Positions 38,810 through 45,306 of a DNA stretch of 64,000 bases are shown here, one piece after another (the first letter of the stretch is position 1; each line of letters opens with the position of its first letter). The notes beneath the pieces are model-generated. The model saw only the letters and a program-made list of their open reading frames with translations. It was not told where the DNA came from and made no database searches. Where the stretch lies: positions 1,550,001 to 1,614,000 of the forward strand of contig NZ_CP019239.1 in the NCBI RefSeq assembly GCF_001955715.1, given 5' to 3'. A program made the translations under genes and the position numbers. This stretch comes from Rhodoferax saidenbachensis (lineage in GTDB: Bacteria; Pseudomonadota; Gammaproteobacteria; Burkholderiales; Burkholderiaceae_C).

Positions 38810-40130
38810 CCCCATCGTGCTGGCCCGCATCCAGTTTGCGGCCAACATGACGTTCCACATCCTGTTTCCCACCATCAGCATTGCCATGGGCTGGGTACTG
38901 CTGTTCTTCAAGACACGTTTCACGGCTACCGGCCAGCAACATTGGATGGACGCCTACCAGTTCTGGGTCAAGGTGTTTGCGTTGACCTTTGCGTTGGGCG
39001 TGGTCAGCGGCATCACCATGAGTTTTCAGTTTGGCACCAACTGGCCGGGCTTCATGAACACCGTTGGCAATGTCGCCGGGCCGCTGCTGGCGTATGAGGT
39101 GCTGACGGCATTCTTCCTGGAAGCCACGATGCTGGGCATCATGCTGTTTGGCCGCGGGCGCGTGAGCGAACGGGTGCACACCATGGCCACGTTTCTCGTA
39201 GCGTTTGGCACCACCATGTCGGCTTTCTGGATTCTGGCGCTCAACTCCTGGATGCACACGCCCACCGGTTTTGTGATGATCGACGGCAAGGCGCATGTGA
39301 CAAGCTGGCTGGAAGTGATCTTCAACCCGTCGTTCCCGTACCGCCTGACACACATGCTGATTGCCTCGGGTCTTACCGTGGCCTTTCTGCTTGCGGGCCT
39401 GTCGGCCTACCGCTGGCTCAAAGGCGACAGAGGCAAGGCCGTGCAGGCCTCGCTGCGCACGGGGCTGTATGTGGCGGCTGTATTGATTCCGCTGCAAATC
39501 GTGGTGGGTGACCTCCATGGCCTGAATACCTTGCACCACCAGCCTGCCAAGATTGCCGCCATGGAAGGCATTTGGGAAACGCAAAAAGGCGCGCCCGCCG
39601 TGTTATTGGCATGGCCTGACAAGGCCACCCAGACAAACAAGTACGAGATTGCCATACCCAAGCTCGCGTCGTTTTATCTGACGCATGACATCAACGGTGA
39701 GATCAAAGGCATTAAGGAATTCGGTGACCAGCACCCGCCGGTGGCACCCGTTTTCTTCGCCTTTCGCACCATGGTGGGCGTGGGCCTGCTGATGTTGGCG
39801 GTAAGTTGGTTGGGCGCGTGGCAAGTGCGCAAAGGCGCGGTCAGCACCTGGCTGTTGCGCGTGCTGGTGGGCATGACCTTTGCCGGCTGGGTGGCACTGA
39901 TTGCTGGCTGGTATGTGACCGAGATTGGCCGCCAGCCCTGGCTGGTGCAAGGCGTGCTGACGGCTGCGCAAGCGGCTTCCAAGATACCCGCGGGCAACAT
40001 CGCTTTCACGCTGGTGATGTACCTGAGCCTGTACGCCGTATTGCTCACGTCCTATGTGAGTGTGCTGTTTTATCTGGCGCGCAAGGCCAGCGTTCCACAA
40101 CCCATATTGCCGGAGGTGGCCCATGCTTGA
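38796..40130 (+). CDS. cydA: Cytochrome bd-type quinol oxidase subunit I
   Basis: Catalytic subunit of a bd-type oxidase, which reduces oxygen with quinol without proton pumping. The ATG at 38796 with GAAGGAG upstream gives 444 residues, well below the ~520 of E. coli CydA. It therefore belongs to the short Q-loop, cyanide-insensitive-oxidase-like group. Heme ligand candidates include H21 in ARIQFAANMTFHILFP, and the GWYVTEIGRQPWLVQGVL segment is conserved. About nine transmembrane helices. Overlaps its regulator and cydB. Confidence 0.95.
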   Translation: MDSFDPIVLARIQFAANMTFHILFPTISIAMGWVLLFFKTRFTATGQQHWMDAYQFWVKVFALTFALGVVSGITMSFQFGTNWPGFMNTVGNVAGPLLAYEVLTAFFLEATMLGIMLFGRGRVSERVHTMATFLVAFGTTMSAFWILALNSWMHTPTGFVMIDGKAHVTSWLEVIFNPSFPYRLTHMLIASGLTVAFLLAGLSAYRWLKGDRGKAVQASLRTGLYVAAVLIPLQIVVGDLHGLNTLHHQPAKIAAMEGIWETQKGAPAVLLAWPDKATQTNKYEIAIPKLASFYLTHDINGEIKGIKEFGDQHPPVAPVFFAFRTMVGVGLLMLAVSWLGAWQVRKGAVSTWLLRVLVGMTFAGWVALIAGWYVTEIGRQPWLVQGVLTAAQAASKIPAGNIAFTLVMYLSLYAVLLTSYVSVLFYLARKASVPQPILPEVAHA

Positions 40131-41187
40131 TGCAACCAACACACTTGCAGCGAACCTGCTCGTAATCCCCGACCTGACCCAGCCCGCTGGCTGGCTGCCA
40201 CTGGTGTTCGCACTGGTGATGGCGCTGGCCATGCTGGCCTATGTGATTCTGGATGGCTACGACCTGGGCGTGGGCGTGTTGCTGCGCCGGGCCGACAACG
40301 CCGAACAAAAGGACACCATGATCGCCAGCATTGGCCCGTTTTGGGATGCCAATGAGACCTGGTTGGTGCTGGGCGTGGGCGTGTTGCTGGTGGCCTTCCC
40401 GATGGCGCATGGCGAGATTTTGGGTGCGCTCTACTTGCCCGTGGCGCTGATGCTGGTGGCGCTCACGCTGCGCGGTGTGGCGTTTGACTTTCGCGTAAAG
40501 GCGCGTGACAAACACAAACCCTTGTGGGACCGCGCGTTTTACGCGGGCTCACTGTTGGCCGGTTGGTCGCAGGGCTTCATGCTCGGTGCCCTCGTTACGG
40601 GCTTCGCCCGTGACTGGGGCAGCCAGTTGTTCAATGCGCTGATCGGCCTGTGCCTGGTGGCCGCCTACTGTCTGCTGGGCGCGGGCTGGCTCATCATGAA
40701 GACGGAAGGCGCGCTGCAACTCAAGGCCGTGCGCTGGGCGCAGGCCAGCCTGTGGCTCACTGCTGCGGGTGTGACGGCGATTTCGCTGGCCACACCGTGG
40801 GTCAGCCAGCGCATTTTTGACAAATGGTTCAGTTTTCCCAATGTGGTGATGTTGCTGCCCATTCCTGCCATGACAGTGGCACTGTTTGTGGTGATTGCGC
40901 GCAGCCTGAAGCGCTTGCCCACGCGTCTGGCGCAAAACAACCAGTACGGCGCCGCCGTGCCGTTTGCCTGCACCGTGGGCATTTTTCTGCTGGCGTTTTA
41001 TGGTCTGGCCTACAGCCTGTTTCCATGGCTGGTGGTGGACAAGCTGACGGTCTGGAACGCAGCCAGTGCACCCGAGGCCTTGATGGTGATTTTCTACGGC
41101 ACGGTGGTCGTGCTGCCGGTCATCATTGGTTACACGGTGTTTGCGTACCGGGTGTTTTGGGGCAAATCCACCGCGCTGAAGTACTGA
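40123..41187 (+). CDS. cydB: Cytochrome bd-type quinol oxidase subunit II
   Basis: Partner membrane subunit of CydA. The ATG at 40123 follows GGAGG and overlaps the cydA stop by 8 nt. 354 residues with about eight to nine helices. Conserved early motif YVILDGYDLGVGVLL and SIGPFWDANETWLVLGVGVLLVAFP. No CydX-type small subunit is apparent after it. The stop is followed by a GC-rich hairpin and then the broken tRNA-Arg. Confidence 0.95.
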   Translation: MLDATNTLAANLLVIPDLTQPAGWLPLVFALVMALAMLAYVILDGYDLGVGVLLRRADNAEQKDTMIASIGPFWDANETWLVLGVGVLLVAFPMAHGEILGALYLPVALMLVALTLRGVAFDFRVKARDKHKPLWDRAFYAGSLLAGWSQGFMLGALVTGFARDWGSQLFNALIGLCLVAAYCLLGAGWLIMKTEGALQLKAVRWAQASLWLTAAGVTAISLATPWVSQRIFDKWFSFPNVVMLLPIPAMTVALFVVIARSLKRLPTRLAQNNQYGAAVPFACTVGIFLLAFYGLAYSLFPWLVVDKLTVWNAASAPEALMVIFYGTVVVLPVIIGYTVFAYRVFWGKSTALKY

Positions 41188-41188
41188 G

Positions 41189-41205
41189 CCGCCCCGAGGG
41201 GGCGG
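41189..41205 (+). terminator. GC-rich hairpin after cydB
   Basis: CCGCCCC/GGGGCGG with a GAG loop begins one base after the cydB stop. There is no T tract, so termination is uncertain. The core CCGCCCC resembles repeat family B. Confidence 0.5.
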
Positions 41206-41224
41206 TATCATTCAGCCTGCGCCA

Positions 41225-41281
41225 CAGCCAGTAGCTCATCCGGATAGAGCACGAACCTTCTAAGTTCGGGGTAGGGGGTTC
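41225..41281 (+). pseudogene. 5' part of a split tRNA-Arg(UCU) gene
   Basis: The order is acceptor CAGCCAG (41225-41231), T8 A9, D-arm GCTC/GAGC with ATCCGGATA loop, anticodon arm CGAAC-CTTCTAA-GTTCG with anticodon TCT, variable GGGTA, T-stem GGGGG, then TTC. The sequence stops matching a tRNA after TTC. The missing 20 nt are found at 42870-42889. Joined, they form a perfect 77-nt tRNA with encoded CCA. The gene cannot function in this state unless the insert is removed. Confidence 0.9.
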
Positions 41282-41296
41282 TTTTTACAGGTCATT

Positions 41297-41311
41297 CCAG
41301 TTGCGTATTTA
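41297..41311 (+). repeat. Direct repeat CCAGTTGCGTATTTA, left copy
   Basis: Identical 15-mer at 42782-42796 and a 13/15 variant (TCAGTTGCATATTTA) at 41474-41488. These lie near the two ends of the insert and just before the recombinase start, as expected for recombinase binding sites. Confidence 0.55.
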
Positions 41312-41351
41312 ATTTCGTTGGAAATTAAGTGCTGTAACATTTGTTTTTTAG

Positions 41352-41425
41352 GCGGGGGTAGCTCAACCGGATAGAGCAATGGCCTTCTAAGCCATAGGTT
41401 ATGAGTTCGATTCTCATCCCTCGCA
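41352..41425 (+). tRNA. Insert-borne tRNA-Arg(UCU)
   Basis: A complete cloverleaf: acceptor GCGGGGG/CCCTCGC with one G-T pair, D-arm GCTC/GAGC, anticodon arm ATGGC-CTTCTAA-GCCAT with anticodon TCT, T-arm ATGAG-TTCGATT-CTCAT, discriminator A. CCA is not encoded (ACAT follows), unlike the host tRNA-Pro and the split tRNA-Arg. Outside the D-loop and anticodon it differs clearly from the split gene, so it is not a duplicate of it. It probably supplies AGA/AGG decoding now that the resident gene is broken. Confidence 0.9.
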
Positions 41426-41497
41426 CATAGCGCGCTTCATTTGCAGCTTTCCGTGACACTTGGTACAGTGCATTCAGTTGCATATTTACCAAGCTGA

Positions 41498-41680
41498 ATG
41501 TTAAAAAACGTCACGCTGCTTCGGGAACTGAAAAACGGTCGGAGCACTTGGAAGCTTCTGGGGCCAACTGGGGTTCCGAATGAGCCTTTCGCTGCATTCG
41601 TGAAAGCTTATTCGCGCAAGCCCAAAAACACCCTTGAGCTCTACAGCCGGTATCTTGCCCAGTTTGTTGAATTGCGCTGA
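41498..41680 (+). pseudogene. N-terminal fragment of a tyrosine recombinase
   Basis: An open frame of 60 codons resembling the N-terminal, SAM-like core-binding domain of phage-type integrases: VTLLRELKNGRSTWKLLG, then NEPFAAFVKAYSRKPKNTLELYSRYL. The last residues (about FVELR) and the stop are supplied by the terminal repeat of the IS21-type element that starts at 41665. The catalytic domain is missing from the window, so the integrase is dead. Confidence 0.7.
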
Positions 41681-41738
41681 ACCCTGACCCAACCTTTCCA
41701 TCAAATCTTGACCCACACGATTTGTGTGCACAAGGTGC

Positions 41739-41837
41739 TCACGTTGTGGATAAGTTCTTGATCTCCTTCTTCTTGGGTTGAGTTTTTGCAGTACTGTTTT
41801 TGAACCGATAACTGTCGTTTCCGGTTTCAAGGATATG
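41739..41837 (-). pseudogene. istB 3' fragment
   Basis: The frame reads HILETGNDSYRFKNSTAK and ends LSTT with TGA (41739-41741), matching the C-terminal region of the IstB ATPase helper of IS21-type elements. It is fused out of frame to the istA start. Confidence 0.6.
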
Positions 41838-42100
41838 GCTGTGTAGATCTGCTTCAAATTGCGCCGCTGTTTCCGCGATTTAGTTGCCTCCATTCCGAGC
41901 CAGATGGCCAGCTTCTCGGCAAATGGATCGAGCTTGCTTGAGCTCACCCGCTTTGCGTAGGTGGGCTCAGTCTCATCTGATCGCAGGTACTTCTTTACGG
42001 TGTTGCGAGCCATGCCTGTACGCCTGGAAATCTCGCGGATGGACATGTTTTCTCGCAATGCCCAACGCCTGATGACATTCAATGTCGCCACGTTTATCAC
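41838..42100 (-). pseudogene. istA 5' fragment
   Basis: A GTG start at 42100 gives about 88 residues of the IS21-type transposase N-terminus: VATLNVIRRWALREN, MSIREISRRTGMARNTVKKY (helix-turn-helix), SDETEPTYAKRVSSSKLDPF. The frame then continues as nonsense into istB and recombinase sequence, so the apparent 199-residue protein is not a real gene product. Confidence 0.75.
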
Positions 42101-42268
42101 TCCTAAATTCCCCCCGCTTTAAAAACTAGCAGGGTAGGTCCTACGTGGGTCAGTTTTGAATGGAAATTACTGTCCTAAGTGGGTCAGATTTCGACGGAAT
42201 TCAACAGTCACCCAGTAAAAGGACTCCGAGGTCGGTTTTTTCATAAAAAGTTTGCAGAATACGCATTG

Positions 42269-42290
42269 AGTGGGAACTATACTTCCCACT
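42269..42290. promoter_or_regulatory. Palindromic operator upstream of the XRE regulator
   Basis: AGTGGGAA (42269-42276) and TTCCCACT (42283-42290) are perfect complements around the spacer CTATAC. It ends 46 nt before the XRE start codon, the usual place for an autoregulatory site. Confidence 0.65.
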
Positions 42291-42336
42291 TTGGTTTTTG
42301 TATAGCTCAATATTGCGGCTCCACTTTGGTGCCAGC

Positions 42337-42567
42337 ATGCAAATTGATGAGGCCTTTGGAAGGCTATTACGAAAACACCGGTTAGACCGAGACTTGACTG
42401 CAACTGCACTTGCGACAAATTCAGGAATCACCCGTCGCTACCTCCGAATGCTTGAGTTAGGCCAGGCGAGCCCTACGTTGGCCGTAATAGTTCGCCTTGC
42501 GGACTCTTTGGGCTTGGAAATAAATGAGCTCGTAAAGCAAGCTGTAGAGCTAACAGCCGAGAAGTAA
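42337..42567 (+). CDS. XRE family helix-turn-helix regulator
   Basis: A 76-residue protein starting MQIDEAFGRLLRKHRLDRDL. The HTH is LTATALATNSGITRRYLRMLELGQASPTLAVIVRLADSLGLE, covering most of the protein. The ATG at 42337 is used; an in-frame ATG at 42298 would read through upstream leader. Size and layout resemble controller proteins of restriction-modification systems and small phage-type repressors, but no modification or restriction gene is present. Carried inside the tRNA-splitting insert and probably autoregulated. Confidence 0.8.
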   Translation: MQIDEAFGRLLRKHRLDRDLTATALATNSGITRRYLRMLELGQASPTLAVIVRLADSLGLEINELVKQAVELTAEK

Positions 42568-42863
42568 CTTTCAATCAGGCCAATGGATTCGGCCTTACCA
42601 ATACTGCACCAAGCGGCAATCGCGGGCTCTTAACACTTCATTTGGTAGCCGTTGGTGGTCCCTGGCGTGTGTTTGTCTGCCCAGGAGCCCGTGCTAATTG
42701 CATCCCCTCAAAGGGGCAATAGGTCGGCCTCTGGTTTGGCGTTGAGAGTGCAGATGTCCAGTATAGTGAGTAAATGCGCAACCAGTTGCGTATTTATTAG
42801 AGGTAACTTTTGCCAGTGGATTCTGCAATTCCATCGAATCTTCACAGGATTGACCCGGAACAA
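42568..42863. other. Non-coding right end of the insert
   Basis: About 296 nt without a supported gene. It holds the right copy of the 15-bp direct repeat (42782-42796), which forms a near-perfect palindrome with the preceding TAAATGCGCAAC (mirrored by GTTGCGTATTTA). No other structure is seen. Confidence 0.5.
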
Positions 42864-42889
42864 GGGTTCGAGTCCCTCCTGGCTGGCCA
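42864..42889 (+). pseudogene. 3' part of the split tRNA-Arg(UCU) gene
   Basis: After the shared GGGTTC come GAGT (rest of the T-loop), T-stem CCCTC, acceptor CTGGCTG, discriminator G and CCA (42887-42889). CTGGCTG is the exact complement of the CAGCCAG acceptor strand at 41225-41231. The 20 nt from 42870 complete the 5' part to 77 nt. Confidence 0.9.
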
Positions 42890-42902
42890 GCTCACTTTAC
42901 GC

Positions 42903-43634
42903 TCACGCCACCATGGCAACGGGCTGTAGCCGACGGTATTCCTTTTGGGAAGCGGCGTAACACTCGCAAGTCTTTTCTTCCAGGCGCTCGCGGTCCAGAA
43001 CGACAATATGGCCGCGACTGTAGCGGATCAGTCCGGCCTCCTGCAGCTTGTGTGCCGCCATGCTCACGCCTTCACGGCGCACACCCAGCAGGTTAGCGGC
43101 CAGTTCGTGGGTCATGTCCAGTTCATCAGACGACAAACGGTCCAGCCCGGTCAACAGACGACGGCACAGCTGCTGGTCGATGGAGTGGTAACGATTGCAC
43201 ACGGCGGTCTGGGCTATTTGTCCCAGCACGGACTGGGCATAACGCATCACCACTTTCATGACGCCGTAAGAGTGCTCGATTTCATTTTTGACAAACTCCG
43301 CACTGATGCGAAACGCGCGTCCTGCGCTCTGCACCACGGCATCCGTGGCGGCGTAATCCGCGCCCAGCAACCATGAGACACCGACCACGCCGTCGTTGCC
43401 CACTACGGCGACTTCGGCCGAGGCGCCGTCCCGTGTGGTGGACATCAGTGAAACGATGGCGGTGGTGGGGAAATACACATATTCAGGCGCCCGGACGGTG
43501 GAGTACAGCACCTGGTTGAGCGACAACTCCACCAGTTCCATACGGCAGTGCCAGCGGTCCCTGTCCTCTGTGGGCAGAGCTGCCAGCAACTGGTTTTGTT
43601 GTGCGGCAATCAGGGGAATGTGGACTGTATGCAT
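42903..43634 (-). CDS. Crp/Fnr family transcriptional regulator
   Basis: A 243-residue regulator with the start at 43634 (MHTVHIPLIAAQQNQLLAAL) behind a GAGGAGAGG ribosome-binding site. The N-terminal part is a cyclic-nucleotide-like beta-roll (YVYFPTTAIVSLMSTTRDGASAEVAVVGNDGVVGV), then a dimer helix and a C-terminal winged HTH (MTHELAANLLGVRREGVSMAAHKLQEAGLIRYSRGHIVVLDRERLE). It lacks the N-terminal cysteine cluster of FNR, so oxygen sensing through an iron-sulfur cluster is unlikely. Its stop lies 13 nt from the tRNA fragment. Confidence 0.9.
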   Translation of the reverse strand: MHTVHIPLIAAQQNQLLAALPTEDRDRWHCRMELVELSLNQVLYSTVRAPEYVYFPTTAIVSLMSTTRDGASAEVAVVGNDGVVGVSWLLGADYAATDAVVQSAGRAFRISAEFVKNEIEHSYGVMKVVMRYAQSVLGQIAQTAVCNRYHSIDQQLCRRLLTGLDRLSSDELDMTHELAANLLGVRREGVSMAAHKLQEAGLIRYSRGHIVVLDRERLEEKTCECYAASQKEYRRLQPVAMVA

Positions 43635-43780
43635 GGGACCTCTCCTCGAAACAATGGAAGCCCTATGTTCTCCAATTCCCCATGATCGCCCTATCGGCGC
43701 ACGCCGCAATCGCGTGTCGGCCTCCTCCTACAGGCGGGCCTGAGCGCATCCCCAACGGGATGCTGCGGGAGTGCGTCTGC

Positions 43781-44326
43781 TTACGCCTTCTCTGGCAGTC
43801 CTTCCAGCAGGTCGGCCAGCTCCTCGGCATGCTCCTCTTCTACCGCCAGAATCTCCTTGAGCAGGGTGCTGGTGGTCGGGTCGTCGTGGCCCAGGAAGGT
43901 GATCATGTCCCGGTAGCTGTCGATGGCAATGCGCTCCGCAACCAGGTCTTCCAGGATCATGTCGTTGAGCGTATCGCCTTCTACATATTCAGCATGGCTG
44001 CGTCCGGCAAGTCCGTCGGGTGCGAAGTCCGGGGCTCCACCGAGTTGCACGATGCGGGCAGCGATGCGGTCCGCATGCGCTTGTTCTTCATTGGAGTGCG
44101 CCAGAAACTCTGCGGCAACACTCTTGGCGTGGATGCCTTTGGCCATGAAATAGTGGCGGCGATACCGCAGTACACATAGGAGCTCGGTGGCTAGCGCCTC
44201 GTTCAGTTGTTTGATGACTTCTGTGCGGTCAGCCGTGTAACCGTCGGTCACCGCACCTCGCTCCAGGTGTTTGCGCGCATGCATCCGAAGTGTCTTGACG
44301 GGTGTAAGGGCGGGTTTTGGGGTCAT
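43781..44326 (-). CDS. Ferritin-like (bacterioferritin-type) protein
   Basis: A 181-residue four-helix protein. The start at 44326 (MTPKPALTPVKTLRMHARKHL) is preferred; the open frame upstream lacks a site. Di-iron ligand patterns are visible: E in ATELLCVLRYRRHYF, EFLAHSNEEQAHADRI, then EDLVAERIAIDSYRDMI and VEEEHAEELADLL. This is the ExxH spacing of ferritin-like oxidases and bacterioferritins. The long N-terminal extension of about 35 residues is Dps-like in character. Likely iron storage or peroxide protection. Confidence 0.85.
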   Translation of the reverse strand: MTPKPALTPVKTLRMHARKHLERGAVTDGYTADRTEVIKQLNEALATELLCVLRYRRHYFMAKGIHAKSVAAEFLAHSNEEQAHADRIAARIVQLGGAPDFAPDGLAGRSHAEYVEGDTLNDMILEDLVAERIAIDSYRDMITFLGHDDPTTSTLLKEILAVEEEHAEELADLLEGLPEKA

Positions 44327-44469
44327 GGGGGGCTCCGGTGGGATGGATGCCTGAGAGTGGCGCAAAAAGAGAGAACCATCCGTGCGTCCGCACACACAAC
44401 CGGGAAAATGCATGCAAGCTCGCATGGTCCCCGCGGCGGATGGCTGCCTGTCCGGCTAGGATGTCACCC

Positions 44470-45123
44470 ATGTGTGTTCAGTACCATGCCCTCCAATCCG
44501 CGAAGGACTACCAGCGCTTCTTTGGGGTGGACCAGCCCCCAGAGCCGGGCAAGCAGGACCTGTGGCCGGGTTACGAAGGCAGTTTCATCCGGCGCCAGCC
44601 GCGCGATGCTGCTGCCCTGGAGGCGTGCAACGGCCTGTTTGGCCTGGTGCCCCACTGGGCGACCCACACCCAGATGGCGCGCAACAACTACAACGCGCGT
44701 TCCGAAACCGTGGGCGAGAAGCCCAGCTACCGCGACGCCTGGATGTCAGCCCAACATTGCATCATTCCCGCGCAGGCCATTTTTGAACCCGACTGGCGCA
44801 GCGGGCGTGCTGTCTCCACGCGCATTGAACGCACCGACGGCCAGCCCATGGGTATTGCCGGTATCTGGTCGTGCTGGAAGTCGCCGCAGGGGGATGTGTT
44901 CAGTTATTCCATGCTCACCATCAACGCCGATGCACACCCGCTGATGCGGCATTTCCATCGGCCTGAGGAGGAGAAACGCATGGTGGTGGTCTTGCCGGAG
45001 GACCGTTATGCCGACTGGTTACATGCCCCGGTGCGGGACAGCATGGATTTTTTGCTGCCTTACCCGGCAGAGGCGTTGCGCGCCACTGCGCCGCCGCAGC
45101 CCCAAGCCAGTTTGTTTGGCTAG
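44470..45123 (+). CDS. yedK: SOS response-associated peptidase (HMCES/YedK family)
   Basis: Family members form a thiazolidine crosslink with abasic sites in single-stranded DNA through Cys2 and protect them. The ATG at 44470 is fixed by the need for cysteine 2 (MCVQYHAL). 217 residues. Further active-site positions: N in NNYNARSETV, E in AQAIFEPDW and H in MRHFHRPEEEKRMVVVLP. The start is MCVQYH rather than the common MCGRY, and the usual GFYEW block is AIFEP, so this is a divergent branch. A single gene between the ferritin-like gene and a repeat. Confidence 0.85.
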   Translation: MCVQYHALQSAKDYQRFFGVDQPPEPGKQDLWPGYEGSFIRRQPRDAAALEACNGLFGLVPHWATHTQMARNNYNARSETVGEKPSYRDAWMSAQHCIIPAQAIFEPDWRSGRAVSTRIERTDGQPMGIAGIWSCWKSPQGDVFSYSMLTINADAHPLMRHFHRPEEEKRMVVVLPEDRYADWLHAPVRDSMDFLLPYPAEALRATAPPQPQASLFG

Positions 45124-45180
45124 TCAGTCGATCTGCAGGGCTTTGACCGGGGCGTCACCTTTCAGCAAATTCGCCGCTCC

Positions 45181-45248
45181 AGAATTTAAGCACAATATGC
45201 CCATAGCCCGCTTCTAGTCTGCGCAAGCAGCTTCTGTTTTGATAGCAT
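45181..45248 (+). repeat. Dispersed palindromic repeat, copy 6
   Basis: Contains AGAATTTAAGCACAATATGC, CCATAGCCCGCTTC and TGCGCAAGCAGCTTC, ending TTTTGATAGCAT. It is closely matched by the murI copy. The flanking gap 45124-45306 has no gene. Confidence 0.75.
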
Positions 45249-45306
45249 CTTCACGCTCGATGCTGGCGATGGGCAGGCCGGTCTGCGTGGTCCTGGCGCC
45301 ACGCCG

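Larger units (their letters stand above)
41665..42206. mobile_element. Internally deleted IS21-family element (542 bp)
   Basis: The terminal inverted repeats begin TGTTGAATTGCG at 41665 and end AATTCAACA at 42206. Both ends carry repeated CTGACCCA blocks, as in IS21 elements. Inside, on the minus strand, the start of istA runs directly into the end of istB, so about 2 kb is missing. No clear target duplication is visible. It truncates the recombinase gene. Confidence 0.72.
41282..42869. mobile_element. 1588-bp insertion splitting tRNA-Arg(UCU)
   Basis: The insertion is bounded by the 6-bp direct repeat GGGTTC (41276-41281 and 42864-42869). It is visibly more AT-rich than its surroundings. 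Contents in order: a complete tRNA-Arg(UCU), the first part of a tyrosine recombinase, a deleted IS21-type element, a palindrome with an XRE regulator, and about 300 nt without a gene. Copies of CCAGTTGCGTATTTA near both ends (41297-41311 and 42782-42796) and a variant at 41474-41488 may be recombinase arm sites. Interpreted as the remnant of an integrative element that used the T-loop of the tRNA as target. Confidence 0.8.

Noticed and set aside
41225..41281. An independent, functional tRNA-Arg gene.
   Set aside because: It lacks the end of the T-arm and the 3' acceptor strand; these are present only after the insert.
41501..42100. A 199-residue minus-strand open frame that could be called a transposase.
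   Set aside because: Only the first ~88 residues match IstA; the rest crosses an internal deletion, out-of-frame istB sequence and the antisense of the recombinase fragment. It is reported as fragments instead.
41282..42869. A self-splicing intron in the tRNA.
   Set aside because: The position in the T-loop is unusual for tRNA introns, the insert contains a recombinase fragment, an IS and a second complete tRNA, and I could not recognise group I or II core elements.
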